Source: Branchinecta lynchi
Lineage: Eukaryota > Arthropoda > Branchiopoda > Anostraca > Branchinectidae
DNA: 64,000 bases
Direction: 5' to 3'
Assembly (NCBI GenBank): GCA_023053575.1
Contig: JAKZAP010000004.1
Span: 7,111,572 to 7,175,571 of the forward strand
Shown: positions 34,801 through 46,800 of the stretch, piece by piece
Layout of the letters: each line of letters opens with the position of its first letter
Numbering within the stretch: position 1 is the stretch's first letter
Position numbers and translations under genes: made by a program
Notes under the pieces: model-generated
Database searches by the model: none
The model's input: the letters and a program-made list of their open reading frames with translations, nothing else
What the model was told of the DNA's origin: nothing

Positions 34801-37800
34801 AAATCTTAGGAGCTGGGATATCGTGGCAGGAATTTCAAAAATTCCCGGCAATGCTTAATAGAAAAGGATATATTTGAGATGTCACCAAAGCAGGGTGCAA
34901 ATGGGGAATCGGAATCGCTAGAAGACATGTTAAATCTGCAAATAATCTAGTCGTGTATAATTTAAGTCTTCGATGGCTTTCTTCCACTTCTTCTTCGGTC
35001 GTAATTTGGCGAATGTGTTTTATAAAATGTACCGGAATATGTAATAAGTTTATAAAAAATAACTTAGTTTCAGAAATCATTCAAAAGCAAAAAGCCTATT
35101 CAAATCTGAATTCTACAAGGTGATTTAGGCATCAAACAAAGATCAACTAACTATTATAAGAAACATCACTCTTATCTTTGTCCAAGCTAGTAAATTCGAG
35201 CATGTACTGGCCTAAAAAATTACGCTTTGAAATATCACAGAGAGGAAACTGTTGAAAAATCTGCTGAGCTAGGGGTTACGCATTGGTCCTAGGTTGTCAC
35301 AGAGTGGGATTGGGGTAGTTTGATGCGCCCATTGAACTTTAAGATCAATACTTATCAATACAATTGACAAATTATTTAATTAATTTTTAGTTTATTTTAG
35401 TGAAGGTTTGATTAGTTATACAATATGGTAGTAAATGTGTACTGGTTGCGTTTTTCAAGCACGTACGTGCTTTCTTTGTAACCGGTCGTCAAGCCCTCGG
35501 TCAAGCCGGAATGAATTTGTTTTAATATTTTATTTTAGTTAAGGTTTGATTAGTTATACAATATGGTAGTAAATGTGTACTAGTTGCGTTTTTCAAGCAC
35601 GTACGTGCTTTCTTTGTATCCGGTCGTCAAGCCCTCGGTCAAGCCGGAATGAATTTGTTTTAGTAGTAATTTGTTTTATTACCTTTTCTCTCTTCGACTC
35701 GGCGGCTGGACGCAAAATATTTCCTGAACCCGCCATTGTTAAAAGCTGGGAAAACCAAGCAATACAAAATAAGTCCAAAACAGAAGATAGACCTGATGGG
35801 TCTACCATGTCTTCCAGAATGAACAAGACCAAAGGTTTCGATGGGATCCCAAAAATTCACTATCTGATCCAGACAACTGGGTCTTGTCTTAGCCAGATCC
35901 AGTCTTCGCCAGACTCCTTGAACATTTTTACAATTAAAATTCAGAAACAGATTAAGGCCAAATAGCTAATCACCTGAGAAAACCAAGTTCAGATTTGGAT
36001 TCAGCATGCGTGTTTACCCCTATAAGTCATATCTGTTTTGACGAAAACTTCCTGCCACTTCTGCCAATTTCCCGGTTCCGTCCGAACTCTAGAACTACTT
36101 GTCCGGCGAAAAAAGAAAGCTCAAAGACGAAATCAGGGTATCTTCTTTCCCCAGTAATGAATATCTAATCAACTTCAAATAGAAATTTAGATTATAACAA
36201 ATTTTCCGATTCCAGCCGGATTCCGGTCGAACTATATGTCCGGGTAAAATATGATTGTCATACAGGGACCCAGCACCTCTTCTTACCCCTAAATCGCTTA
36301 TCTAATCAACTAGAAATAAAACTTTGACTTCCAACAGATTTCCGGTTTTGGCCGGATTCCGGACGAACTACATGTCCGGGTAGAAAATTATTTTCACATA
36401 AGTGTTCAGCATGTCTTCTTGCCCTAAATCGAACATCTAATCAACTCCAAATAAAACTTTTTATTTTGACAAACTTTCCGGTTTGGGCCGGATTCCTTGC
36501 GAAATCCTTGTCCGTCGAGAAAATAATTTTCACCATCGTCTTCAGCATGTTTTCCTACCCCTAAATCGAACGTCTAATCAACTTCAAATAAAACTTTTAC
36601 TTTCAACAAACTTTCCGGTTTTGGCCGGATTCCGGGTGAACTACTTGTCCGATGACAAAATAGTTTTCACCATCGTGTTCATTATGTCTTCTTACCCCAT
36701 AATCGACTATCACATTAGCTGTTTCAAAATATTTTGTTTGTCCCTTAATTTGAATCCCCTCCCCCACCCCTAAATGTAGAGCTACAAAGCCCATCTACGA
36801 ACTTGACTGGTCCGACGACCCAACAAACCCTCACACCAAGTTTCATCAAAATATCTCGTTCCCTTCGAGAGTTATCGTGCTTACAGACGGACGGACAGAC
36901 GGACGGACGGACAGACGGACAACTTTTGCGATGTCATAGGTATCCCTCCACTTACGTTTTGGGATCCCAAAAATAACACTTTGTAACTTCTCATGTCCTG
37001 ATTTGTGAAAGAGCGTCGGCGAACCTTGAAGTTTTCAGTTAAGTTTTCGTTGCGTAACTGCCAAAACTCGGCACGAGAAAAAGATCGCTAAAAAGTCGTA
37101 GGAACGAAACGAAACAATGGGGAAAGGTGGGGATTTCAGAAGCTTATACATCGATAACGGAGCTAGGGATAGTATAAAAGGCAGAATAAGTAAGAGGGCC
37201 ATTTAAGAAATAGTTTTCCGGTTTATAAAGCTATATGTGTGTTTTCCCTTTTTTATTCTATTTCCAACTCCATCATTCACTAGGAAATAACAAATTATTT
37301 AGTCTTTCGTATTTAAAATTTCGCTTTTTCTGTCCATTTCTCTATGGTTTCCGCGAAATATCGGACACGGAAGGAGAGTATTCATTGAAACGAAGAGAGT
37401 GGTAAAAAGCCCTAATTTTTTTATTTTAGAAATGTGATTTGAAATAAAACGTGGAATCATAATTGCAGGCAAATAAAAATACGTTCTGTTACTAGTAGTA
37501 ACTTCCTTAACCCACTCTCCATGCTACTATTTGGTTTTAACATTTTTCCGAAATCATTTTTCTTATGTCGGCTCGCCTTGATCGTGGATAAGTGGACTGA
37601 GTAATTGGGACAAAAAAACATTGTGCACATTATTGTCTTCCAGCGTGAAGCGGCAAAAGCTTTGCCCTTTTCCAAAGCGAGGGGACTTTTAATTTTACTG
37701 GGTAGTTATTTCGACTTGGACAAACTTTGCCATTGTTTGGCCAAGTGTAGGCTTCTTAAGTTCTTTCCTATTAAATTTGTGTTTCTTCGTTATTTATTAA

Positions 37801-40800
37801 CTGTATTGTCTTTTTGTTTGTAATCTACTATTTTTGTTTGACAGTGCAAGTGCAAAACGGATACGTCAGCTGAATTTTATTAGAGATATATTTCGGCCCT
37901 TCTTGACAAGGATCCCTTTCAGGCTCACCGCTTAAGTTGGAATGGCGTGTTTTATTCGCACTATTTTTAGTCCGTCGGCACAAATTATAGTCTAGCATGT
38001 TGAAAATTATTTGTTTTCAGATTTTAAGATCAGGAAACGTTGGAACACGGATTCTAAGCTTATAACCTTTCATTTATTATTTTATTCACGCCATTTTGGC
38101 GGAGTAAAAGCTTTTATTTAGTAGCCTTAAAAAGACTTGTATTAAGAAGGTAAAATAAAAATATATAGGTGTACGGTATGATTTATATAGCGGCGAGCTC
38201 TGCTTCTGTAAATAATCCGTATGAATAAAAATGATATTCAAGTTTTCCAACATCTCCTTAGACTCTTGGCCTAGACATCACTTATTTGGGCTGCGTATTT
38301 GCACCTGTTAAGACATTGGATTTGTCTTCTTCTAGTTATTTGTCGTTTGAATGAATTAGTGAATACTTGTATTACCCACTTCTATTACATAACAAGAGCT
38401 GGAAGCTCATATGGCACTTGCAAGGCTGGGACAGAGGATGAAAGTAGGAATTCTTAAGTTCGTGGGTTTGTTGTGATTATTTGTAAGCAAAACAGAGATA
38501 ATGGGTCCTTGGAAATCACAAGAAAGTATCATTTGGTAATGCATTTGGCTGTGATAATGCGCACTTTAGTGGCTCTAGAAATTCGTCTGTAATAAAAACT
38601 CTAGAAGCAAAAATGATGATGAGCTCATCGGGAGAATGAAATGTATATTTTGCTCAAAAGTATCATATGTACTTTAAGAAATTCAGTTGCAAGCAAAACC
38701 CTTGAGGCTAAAATGATATAATCATGTCAGGTCTCTAATGTTCAAGCCGTTTCATGGTCCTAGCACATCTGGAAGTATCTTAACTCGTGATCACCGGAAT
38801 TCCGCCCCCCCCCCCTATCTAACTCCGCCCACAGTGCTCGAATCCGATCCAGTTCTGTCGCTGATAAATCTAGGGCTTGTGCTTGTTCTTCCCATCAAGT
38901 TTCATCCCAATCGCTCCACTCTTAGCGGGCCACAAGATTTACGGCTCCCCCTCTGACTCCCCCCCCCCAAAAAAAAAAAATAATCGGACCCGGTTCGGAC
39001 TTCACATGGAATATCCGAATCACGATGTCTTTCCAAATAACAAGTTTCATTAAGATCCGTTCAAAAGATATACGTACCTCTAGATTTCGGATTACCCTTC
39101 CCTCCACTCCCCCACGGTGGTCGGATCGGGGAAGTGACTATTTCCAAGTTATTTTGGTTGGGTTCCTGGTATGCTTGCCAAGTTTCACTGTCCTAACCCA
39201 CCTGGAAGTAACTTAACTCCGTATCACCGGAACTCCGGACCCCCCCCCCTCCAATTCGCCCCACAGTGCACGAATCCCGTCCGGTTCTGTCAATGATATA
39301 CCTGGGCTAGTGCTTGTTCCTCTCACTAAGTTTCATCCCGATCCTTCCACTCTAAGCGTGTCACATGATTTCCGGTACCTCCTCCGCCCCCCCCCCCCCC
39401 CCCACATTCATCGGATTCGGTCCGGACTTGAAATGGGACATCTTAGACATGACATCTTTCCATATATCAAATTTCATTAAGATCCGATAACCCGTTCGAA
39501 AGTTATGCATGCCACTAAATTCCGGCTCCCCTCCCTCCCCCCACGATGTTCGGATCGGGCAAGTGACTATTTCCAACTTAGTTTGGTCGGGTACCTCATA
39601 TGCCTGCCAAGTTTCATCGTCCTAGCTTATCTGGAAGTACTCTAACTCGCAAACACCGGACTAACCGACCGACCGACAGACCGACGGAAAAGTGATCGGT
39701 ATATGGCACTTGGCCGGAATGCAAGTGCCATAAAAAGAATGGAGTAAAGCCTACTATGAAAATACAAATTAAGTACCAGATTAAAAAACTTAACTAAACT
39801 GACGCAGTGACGAGTCCGCGGTGCTGAGAGAACGTTGCGAGAACTGCTATATTACTTCGATCATTTCAGAGTGCGTTAAGTTGACTTCTTGATAATAAGG
39901 TCATATATATTTGATAAAAAAACCTATTCTGATAAATAATTGGTATGAGAGTGACCAATAATTATTTAACGATATAGAGTTGAAAGTAGTTATTTACTTA
40001 GGAGATCTAACTTTTTATTAAGTTGATTCAGAACCATTTCGATTGTTGTAAACTGTACTGGTAACTGTACTGTAAACTGTCAGCCTGGGAGGGCAAGGCA
40101 CTTATTTTACGACGATTTTACTACCTTATTTTAATCAAGAAACGCCAAATTTTGCTTTTTCCTCGTTTTTGGGGTGAAACGGAAAAACTTTGACGAAGTT
40201 TGATAAAAATATAAAAATCTTCGAAGCATAGAAAGGAAACAGACCAACAAAAACGCATCTGCCTAGTCTCGAGGAGGAGAGTTGACGACGGAAGCGGCAG
40301 AGTCCGTTTCGCAGGAAATGCATTTGACTGTTATGCGTGAATTCTGCTAAGAGTCTGTTGAAATCTAATTGACGGCTTTGTTTTGATGGGCTCGAGTAGC
40401 TCATCCCAAAGTGCCGACAAACTTGAGCTATTCCCAGATACGAGATATGAACAATCTGGCCTCCTCCTGGTGCTTTGTTTTTCTATTGTTTGCCGAGGAG
40501 CTTTAGGACGACTTGGATCCATCTTTTAACGCTGACATGGAGTTGGCTAGCTCTCCGGTCACACGTGAAAAGACTACAGGTTTTACAGCGCAAGGGGCAC
40601 AGTAAATTTGCTCTGTGGCAAGACTCTGTTGATTTTGGGGACGCTTTTTGGGAAAACACTTTTTGGACGCCTTATTCACCGAAATATCCTCCCGCCCCAA
40701 CATGAACCGGCTCGGGTAAGGCCAAGCAGGTCCATTGCAGAGCCTGTACCCAAGCTTCAACCTGTGACTGCTTCACATGCTCGATATGAGCTTAGTTTTG

Positions 40801-43800
40801 TTCCCTCGTTTGTTAGATGTTTAATGCCGGGTTGTTTTTTAGTCTGAAAAATAGTTATTAATTGTATACATTGTACTTTTGTGTATGTGAATGTTGGCTC
40901 GTCGATTGACATACATGTTTATTTTATACAACCAAAACTAATAGTCGGCTCTGTCCGTCGCATATTTTTCGAATAAAGTGAATCGAACTGAATTGGAACA
41001 GTCGTAATGAACATTCTCATGGTTGTACTGCCATTACTGTCAAGAACCCAAGATGGGAACTCCTGAGAGAACTGGCAAAGTGCAGTATTTGTTAATTCTT
41101 TTGTTCGACCCGTAAAGGGTTGAATACTTCATTTTTTCTAGCCTAATTCAGAACCAGACACACGCCTTTGTCACCTTTTACCGTTAATCAGAGCGATAAG
41201 AATCCTCCGAGGCCGACTTTACGACCTTTCTAATTTGATATAGAGGGCTCTTTGAAAGCTGTGGTAGAGCCGACAAACATTAGTTCCTCTGTTTTTTATG
41301 AAGGATTTCAAGCTCTTTCTAATTTCCATGACCTTAGTTATACTTTCCTGCTAGTTGGCGCACTTGACTGCTTGTATTCAATGTATATCATCAGGAATGG
41401 TCATGAATAACGTGCGAAGTTCAAAGGTCGGGAATAAGAAACAGGGAAGCCCGAGCGAATTATATTGATTAATTGTAAAAAATCTGTCTTGGAAGAAACA
41501 TCATTTGTTTTTCGTTTGTTGTAACTTTTATATCGATAAGTCTGTAAGATACAGAACTTTCCTTTTAAGTTTACTAGTTTGTCTTACTTTTCCCTTTGCA
41601 GGCGCCAGGATATCCGAAAGGGGATCGTACTCATCATACTGGGCAGTCCTGGAGACCTGTGTGCCTGCTGGCTCAAATTGATGGAAGCGATTCAAACTGC
41701 CAATGTAAGCGCATTTTGCAGTAATGTAATTTAATGTTTATGTTTCACCCATCGTACAGGAAAGAGAAAATGATGGAGTATAAAAAAAGAAAGAAAGTAG
41801 AAAAAAGTCAGAAAAATATCACACGACAAAAAAACAAAAACAAAGGGAAAATCACAGAGGGAAAAATCACACTTATTATTCAAACAAATGTCAAAGAACA
41901 ATCCCTTGCAACTCATGGCGGCTCTTGCTGCATTTTACACGTTAACATAGCTCATCGAGCTTTCGAATCGGATCAACGATACCGTATTTCTTGGTCATGT
42001 AGGTATTGCGCGTCTAAGGAGGAAGACGAAGAAGGTATTTTGCGAATTTAAAGTAAATTCGTTTAGTTTTTAGTCGGTCGTATCATTTAATGTTTTATAA
42101 AATGGAGCTAGATATAGAACATGGGGTAGCGCAGTTGTTTTGTTATGTGAGGCTCGCGACGTTGTTGTGACGTCATGAATGAAAGATATAGGGAAATTCG
42201 ATGAAATTAATGTTGCATAATATATGTGTATCTGTATATTTAGGGCCGAGCGGCCAGCGCGGCTCGGCCGGGCGCGTTTATATTTATAAACCGTTCTAGG
42301 GATGATCAGTTCCGTTAGTAAATGGAAAATATAGACTTCTCGTGTGACGTCACGAGCCTCACTTAATCGGCTGAGGCTTAGTCGAAGCTTTGTTTCGTGC
42401 CAAAAATACTTCAGCTCAAAAAACAGGTTGAATTACTCCAATAAAATCTTTATTGGATGAAATAGGTTTGAAGGGAAAATACAACTCATTATAAAGTAGA
42501 ACTGAAGAGGTCGCTTTTGCTATCCCAGGACGCCAACTGAACGTGACGTAGATGTGTGAATTGGTTCAACATGAGAGAGAAGTCTGGGCTTTCATTCGTC
42601 TCTTTGGCAACAATAACGTCCCGCAGAGTAACTCACAAGAGCCAGGGTTGGTCACCAAGAACCAGGGTGTGCGAGTTACTTTGGGCTACTTTTGGTTACA
42701 TTGGGTTACATTGCATTGGGTTACTTTGGGTTACATTAGGTTACATTGGTTACTTTGAGATACTTTTGGGTTACTTTCCAGGGTGTATTGAAGTTACTTT
42801 TGGTGAGCAACCCTGGCACAAGAGTATAGAAGTTTACGGACATAAATATAGCACTTGTAGCGTTTAATTGTCTTCTATTTATCAATAACATTGAATATTT
42901 GTTTTTATTTATATTGTTGTTTATGTATAGTATTGCATTTATTTTTTTCCCTTTTATTAATCACTTATACTAAGTGATTAAGTTATTGAGTCCTGCCAAA
43001 AACAAATCTGTATAGATTTTCACGTGGCAGGTCTGTTATGATATTGATTTTTTTTTGTAAAATTCCGTTGTATATTAATTTTTTTCTCTCTGTCTCTGTC
43101 AGTTCATCCCAGAGCAGTTCATCTCAGGACAGTTGTAGCAAAAATTCTTCCCACAGATGAAAGTGACTTAAGTTGTCGCTTAGTTTCATCCGTGGCTGGC
43201 AGAGGGAAAGTCTGTCGTCGTCCATCTTCGTTTCTTCGTAGTTTCGGTCACTGTAGGGGGATTGGTTTATTGTTGAATTTCTCCTTTGGTGACATATAAT
43301 AATAGTAATAATATATTCGCAAATTAGATGGCAGACTTGCCTCTACAAAATTCTTAGTTCACATTTATTCTGAATTTGTACAAGGAGGAAATGTCACTTG
43401 AGTAATATTCATCGACTTCCTTCTTGAATGTCAGCAGGTTTCTGGAGAAGATTACTCTCTCTGGTAAGCTGTTCCAGTGCTGCACCACTTGGTTGCCGAA
43501 AGTCCAGCGGTCCATGTCCTTATAAAAGCGTTCCGTCCTCACTTTGTGCTGGTGTCCTCGAAGATGATTATTATTGAACTGCACGATTCTGTTGGCGGGT
43601 ATGTTGTCAATGTTGTCATAGGCTCCATTGCAGAGCTTGTACATTTCAATAAGATCACCATGATCGAATATATAGGTGAGGGCCTGCTAATTGTCAGCAT
43701 CCTTCGAAGACCACCCCGTCACCTGCCTTAATACACGCTGCTGTTCTCAGTGTTGCCACTCGGCGGCTTCGTCAAAACGCGGTGAAGTTTGCGGTATGGC

Positions 43801-46800
43801 CGAAAGACGCGAATTTCTGTATTTCCAAGAGGTGTCAAAAATTTCATTTTAATACGAATTTGACGTTTCTGAAGCGGCAGGCTCATTTAGTTTCAATGCG
43901 GTAAAATCTGCCGTAAAGGCAAGAAATTCCAAAAAGACATTGGGAAGTGGAAGCTTTAGAAACCGAATAGTCGAATGTTGAAATAAGCTCCCAGAAAGTG
44001 TTGTAAATGCCGAAAATATCAACCAATTCAAAGCAGGTGTCGACTACACCTGGCTGAAATTTAATTTAGTATAAAGTGTCACGACAAATTTATAGAGGCA
44101 AAAACCTTATTATTGCAATTATATTATTATTATTATTATAGTAAGAAAGCGCCTGCTAGCCTGATTAGCTAGGGCATGTGTGGTACCTGGGGCTATTTTC
44201 AGTCTAAGCTTTCAACTTCGGCATTCATCGCAGTAAGGTTCAGAAGAACAGCGATGTCCTGGTGAAAACGGATACGTTATGGCCGGCTCTGGCATTTTGC
44301 TGTGTTCCACTCCACACCTTAAAGTCTGTCCTTCTGTATCGTGAAGTCAAATTCCCTAACGCTGCAATTCCCTTCTCACCATTTTGTGGTATAATTGCGA
44401 TGTGCGGTAAAATCAAAATAGTATGCAGCATTTCCCCCAGAATCGCTGTATTATACCGCGAAATGCGGTATAAGTGACTGTCCTTGCAGAAACCTCCAGC
44501 GAATATAGTTCTCGTTAGGGACTTCAGGAAATGAGTATTTTCCAGGAAAAAGATTACAAAAGTGACCTCTGGCATCACCACATGCTCTTTTAACCACTGC
44601 CACACGCGACACGATCCGTTCCGAAGGGTGACCATATGTTCATAAGCTAGGGGTAGCGAAATCCCTAAATGTTCTGTTTCCCTAAATCGGGTCATGTTAA
44701 TCCTCGCAGAATATCCGAAATAAAGAAAATAAAATAAAAAACAAAGAAAAGGCGTTCGACAGGTTAGCTCCTGACATCAGATTTGAGGCTCGTAAATCAC
44801 ACTGTGCGTTGTCACCAGCTTTCGAGGTTATCTTGGCCAGTGTGGTTTTATTGCTTGCCTGTTCTAGTGGGTGCACCTAGTCTACACCTTTTTCAAGTTG
44901 CTTGGTTAATACTGGCGTAGGCTAATATTTGGGGCCGGCGGCTTAAAGTCCTAATTGAAACATTCGGTTTACCTTTTCTTAGGAATCGCATGCCACAGGT
45001 TTATTTTGAATTGAACGCGATTGCCGGGTTGCTGTTTCGGCTCGAGAAAAAACCCACGCCGAATTTTTCTTTTCTAGATGACGAGATTTTCCAGGATTGA
45101 TTAGCAAAGAATTATAAGACCTAATTGATAATTTTTGTATGTCTCCAGAGGTACCACACTGGTCTTGGTTTTTTAATTTATTTGTATTTGTAATAAACAG
45201 TTGGAGCACTAGATGGAAATTGTTATTTTAACCCTTGGCTCCCTACGTGTCATAACAGCTGTCCGGGATAATTGGCTGAGATTTAGTCCAGACAGAGTTA
45301 TTTCAAACCTAGGAAATTAGGTGGGTCTTGTTTAATTTGCTCATTGTTTTACGGTGTTTTTACTGTTTTTAAACATTATGTGGTAGAAATACCACATAAT
45401 GTATGTGGTAGAAATACCATTTTTTGTGGCCCTCTTTAACAAGAGTTCATCGCCCCCTCCTTTTAACGGAGGACACACTTTAGAAAGGGGTCGCGTCTTT
45501 TATTACCTTGTTCTGATGTGCTGTACTTACTTACTATTTCCGCTAACCCCTCACCCGTCTTTTGGGGACAATTATTTTCCCTTTTCTAACCCGGAACTCC
45601 GATAAGCAGGAAATAATAAATCTGAAATCGTCAGACGCCAGGGTTTCTAATTACCCTGACAAATTGAAAGAAAATGAGGGCGAAATTCTTCCGATAATTC
45701 TTCCACTTCCTAAATTAGTGGAGTCATATCTTCACCAAAGGTTTACGGGAAACTAAGAGTCGCATGTTCAGGTTACGCAGTGGTTGAAAGAAGGCTTTGA
45801 CGTTGAAAGGTATCTTTTGTTTGTACAGTCGTTTCACATCCCCAGCAGCAGCCAGTGGTTACGGGCATAGCCTGTGGGGCACGAGAGGGTCTAAGGTCTA
45901 TACTTATGCACTTGACGTGGCCAATTGGCTTAGGGTTCGGAGAAACTTTCGGGGGCAGCCGATCGCGGCCTTGGATCCGTGCCGGGGATTTTGACACCAT
46001 CATCAGTTCTGTACGGAAATTTTGAGATTTCCTTAAACTTCATGTTAGAAGTGCAGGAAATTCGGTCTAGAGAATCGTCTCGCCTTTGCCGTGTTCGTCC
46101 AAGAATGGAGCGGTTACCTTATAAGATCTGCCCTTTCTTAAGTTAATTTCGTATCCTCGGGAGGGGAGGGGGGGGACATACAGCTGTAACTTTTTGACTT
46201 GTATTTGCCCCAGTAAGAAAACCTTCATAGGGAATGAGGTCTCATAATGCAGCCGCTAAAGAAAATGGAAGCAAGATCGGACTGGTTCAGACATCCACGC
46301 GTTTTCCAACAGCCGATACTGACTCTCTGGCGCATAAGTGGATTTTTTTTATGTAGGACCTAGAGCCGAGGTGCAAAAACTGCGCTTATGACTGGCGGTG
46401 TTTTGACGTATTAATGAAGAGCTGGAACGCACAAGAAGAGGACGGGCCAGTTCCTAGGCGAGACTGAACGCTGACGATTTAGGGTCCAAAGATTACGCCC
46501 GAGTTACCTTGTTTACCTTGAATTACCCGAGTTTACCGTGAGCGAGAGAACAAGGGTCTTTTCCGTCTATCCTTCGAAGTATGGGCTAAGGGTGCATCGA
46601 TTCCCCTGCTCGCAGTACTCTGTGAAACACCTAGCAACAGTTTGCGATCCCCTGATCCAGCGCCTGCTGTTTTGAGGAATGACCGGTCAAGCCATTGGGG
46701 TTCACTGCCATTTCTGTCAACAACCCAACTTGAATGTCAGGAGAGTCGTGGCTGAGCACAGTATTAGAAACCTAAAGGTACAAGGTGCCCGCCCTTGTAC

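Larger units (their letters stand above)
35826..36975 (-). mobile_element. 136-bp-unit element, most complete copy
   Basis: About 1.15 kb from ACCAAAGGTTTCGATGGGAT to TTACGTTTTGGGATCCCAAA. Order: conserved end, unique domain, five ~136-bp units, conserved spacer (GAGCTACAAAGCCCATCTAC), a GACG/GACA microsatellite and the second GGGATCCC end. No ORF. Confidence 0.83.

Noticed and set aside
36163..36710. CRISPR-like array
   Set aside because: The ~136-bp units are head-to-tail without spacers, and the genome is clearly eukaryotic.
40972..40977. AATAAA as a poly(A) signal
   Set aside because: No coding exon leads to it, and the supported gene continues beyond it.
41602..41704. Alternative frame of exon 4 directly after exon 2
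   Set aside because: It meets a stop codon within the exon; the chain through exon 3 is open.
44240..44695. Minus-strand ORF of 151 residues
   Set aside because: No recognisable domain, overlaps a perfect hairpin and lies in an intron of the supported gene.
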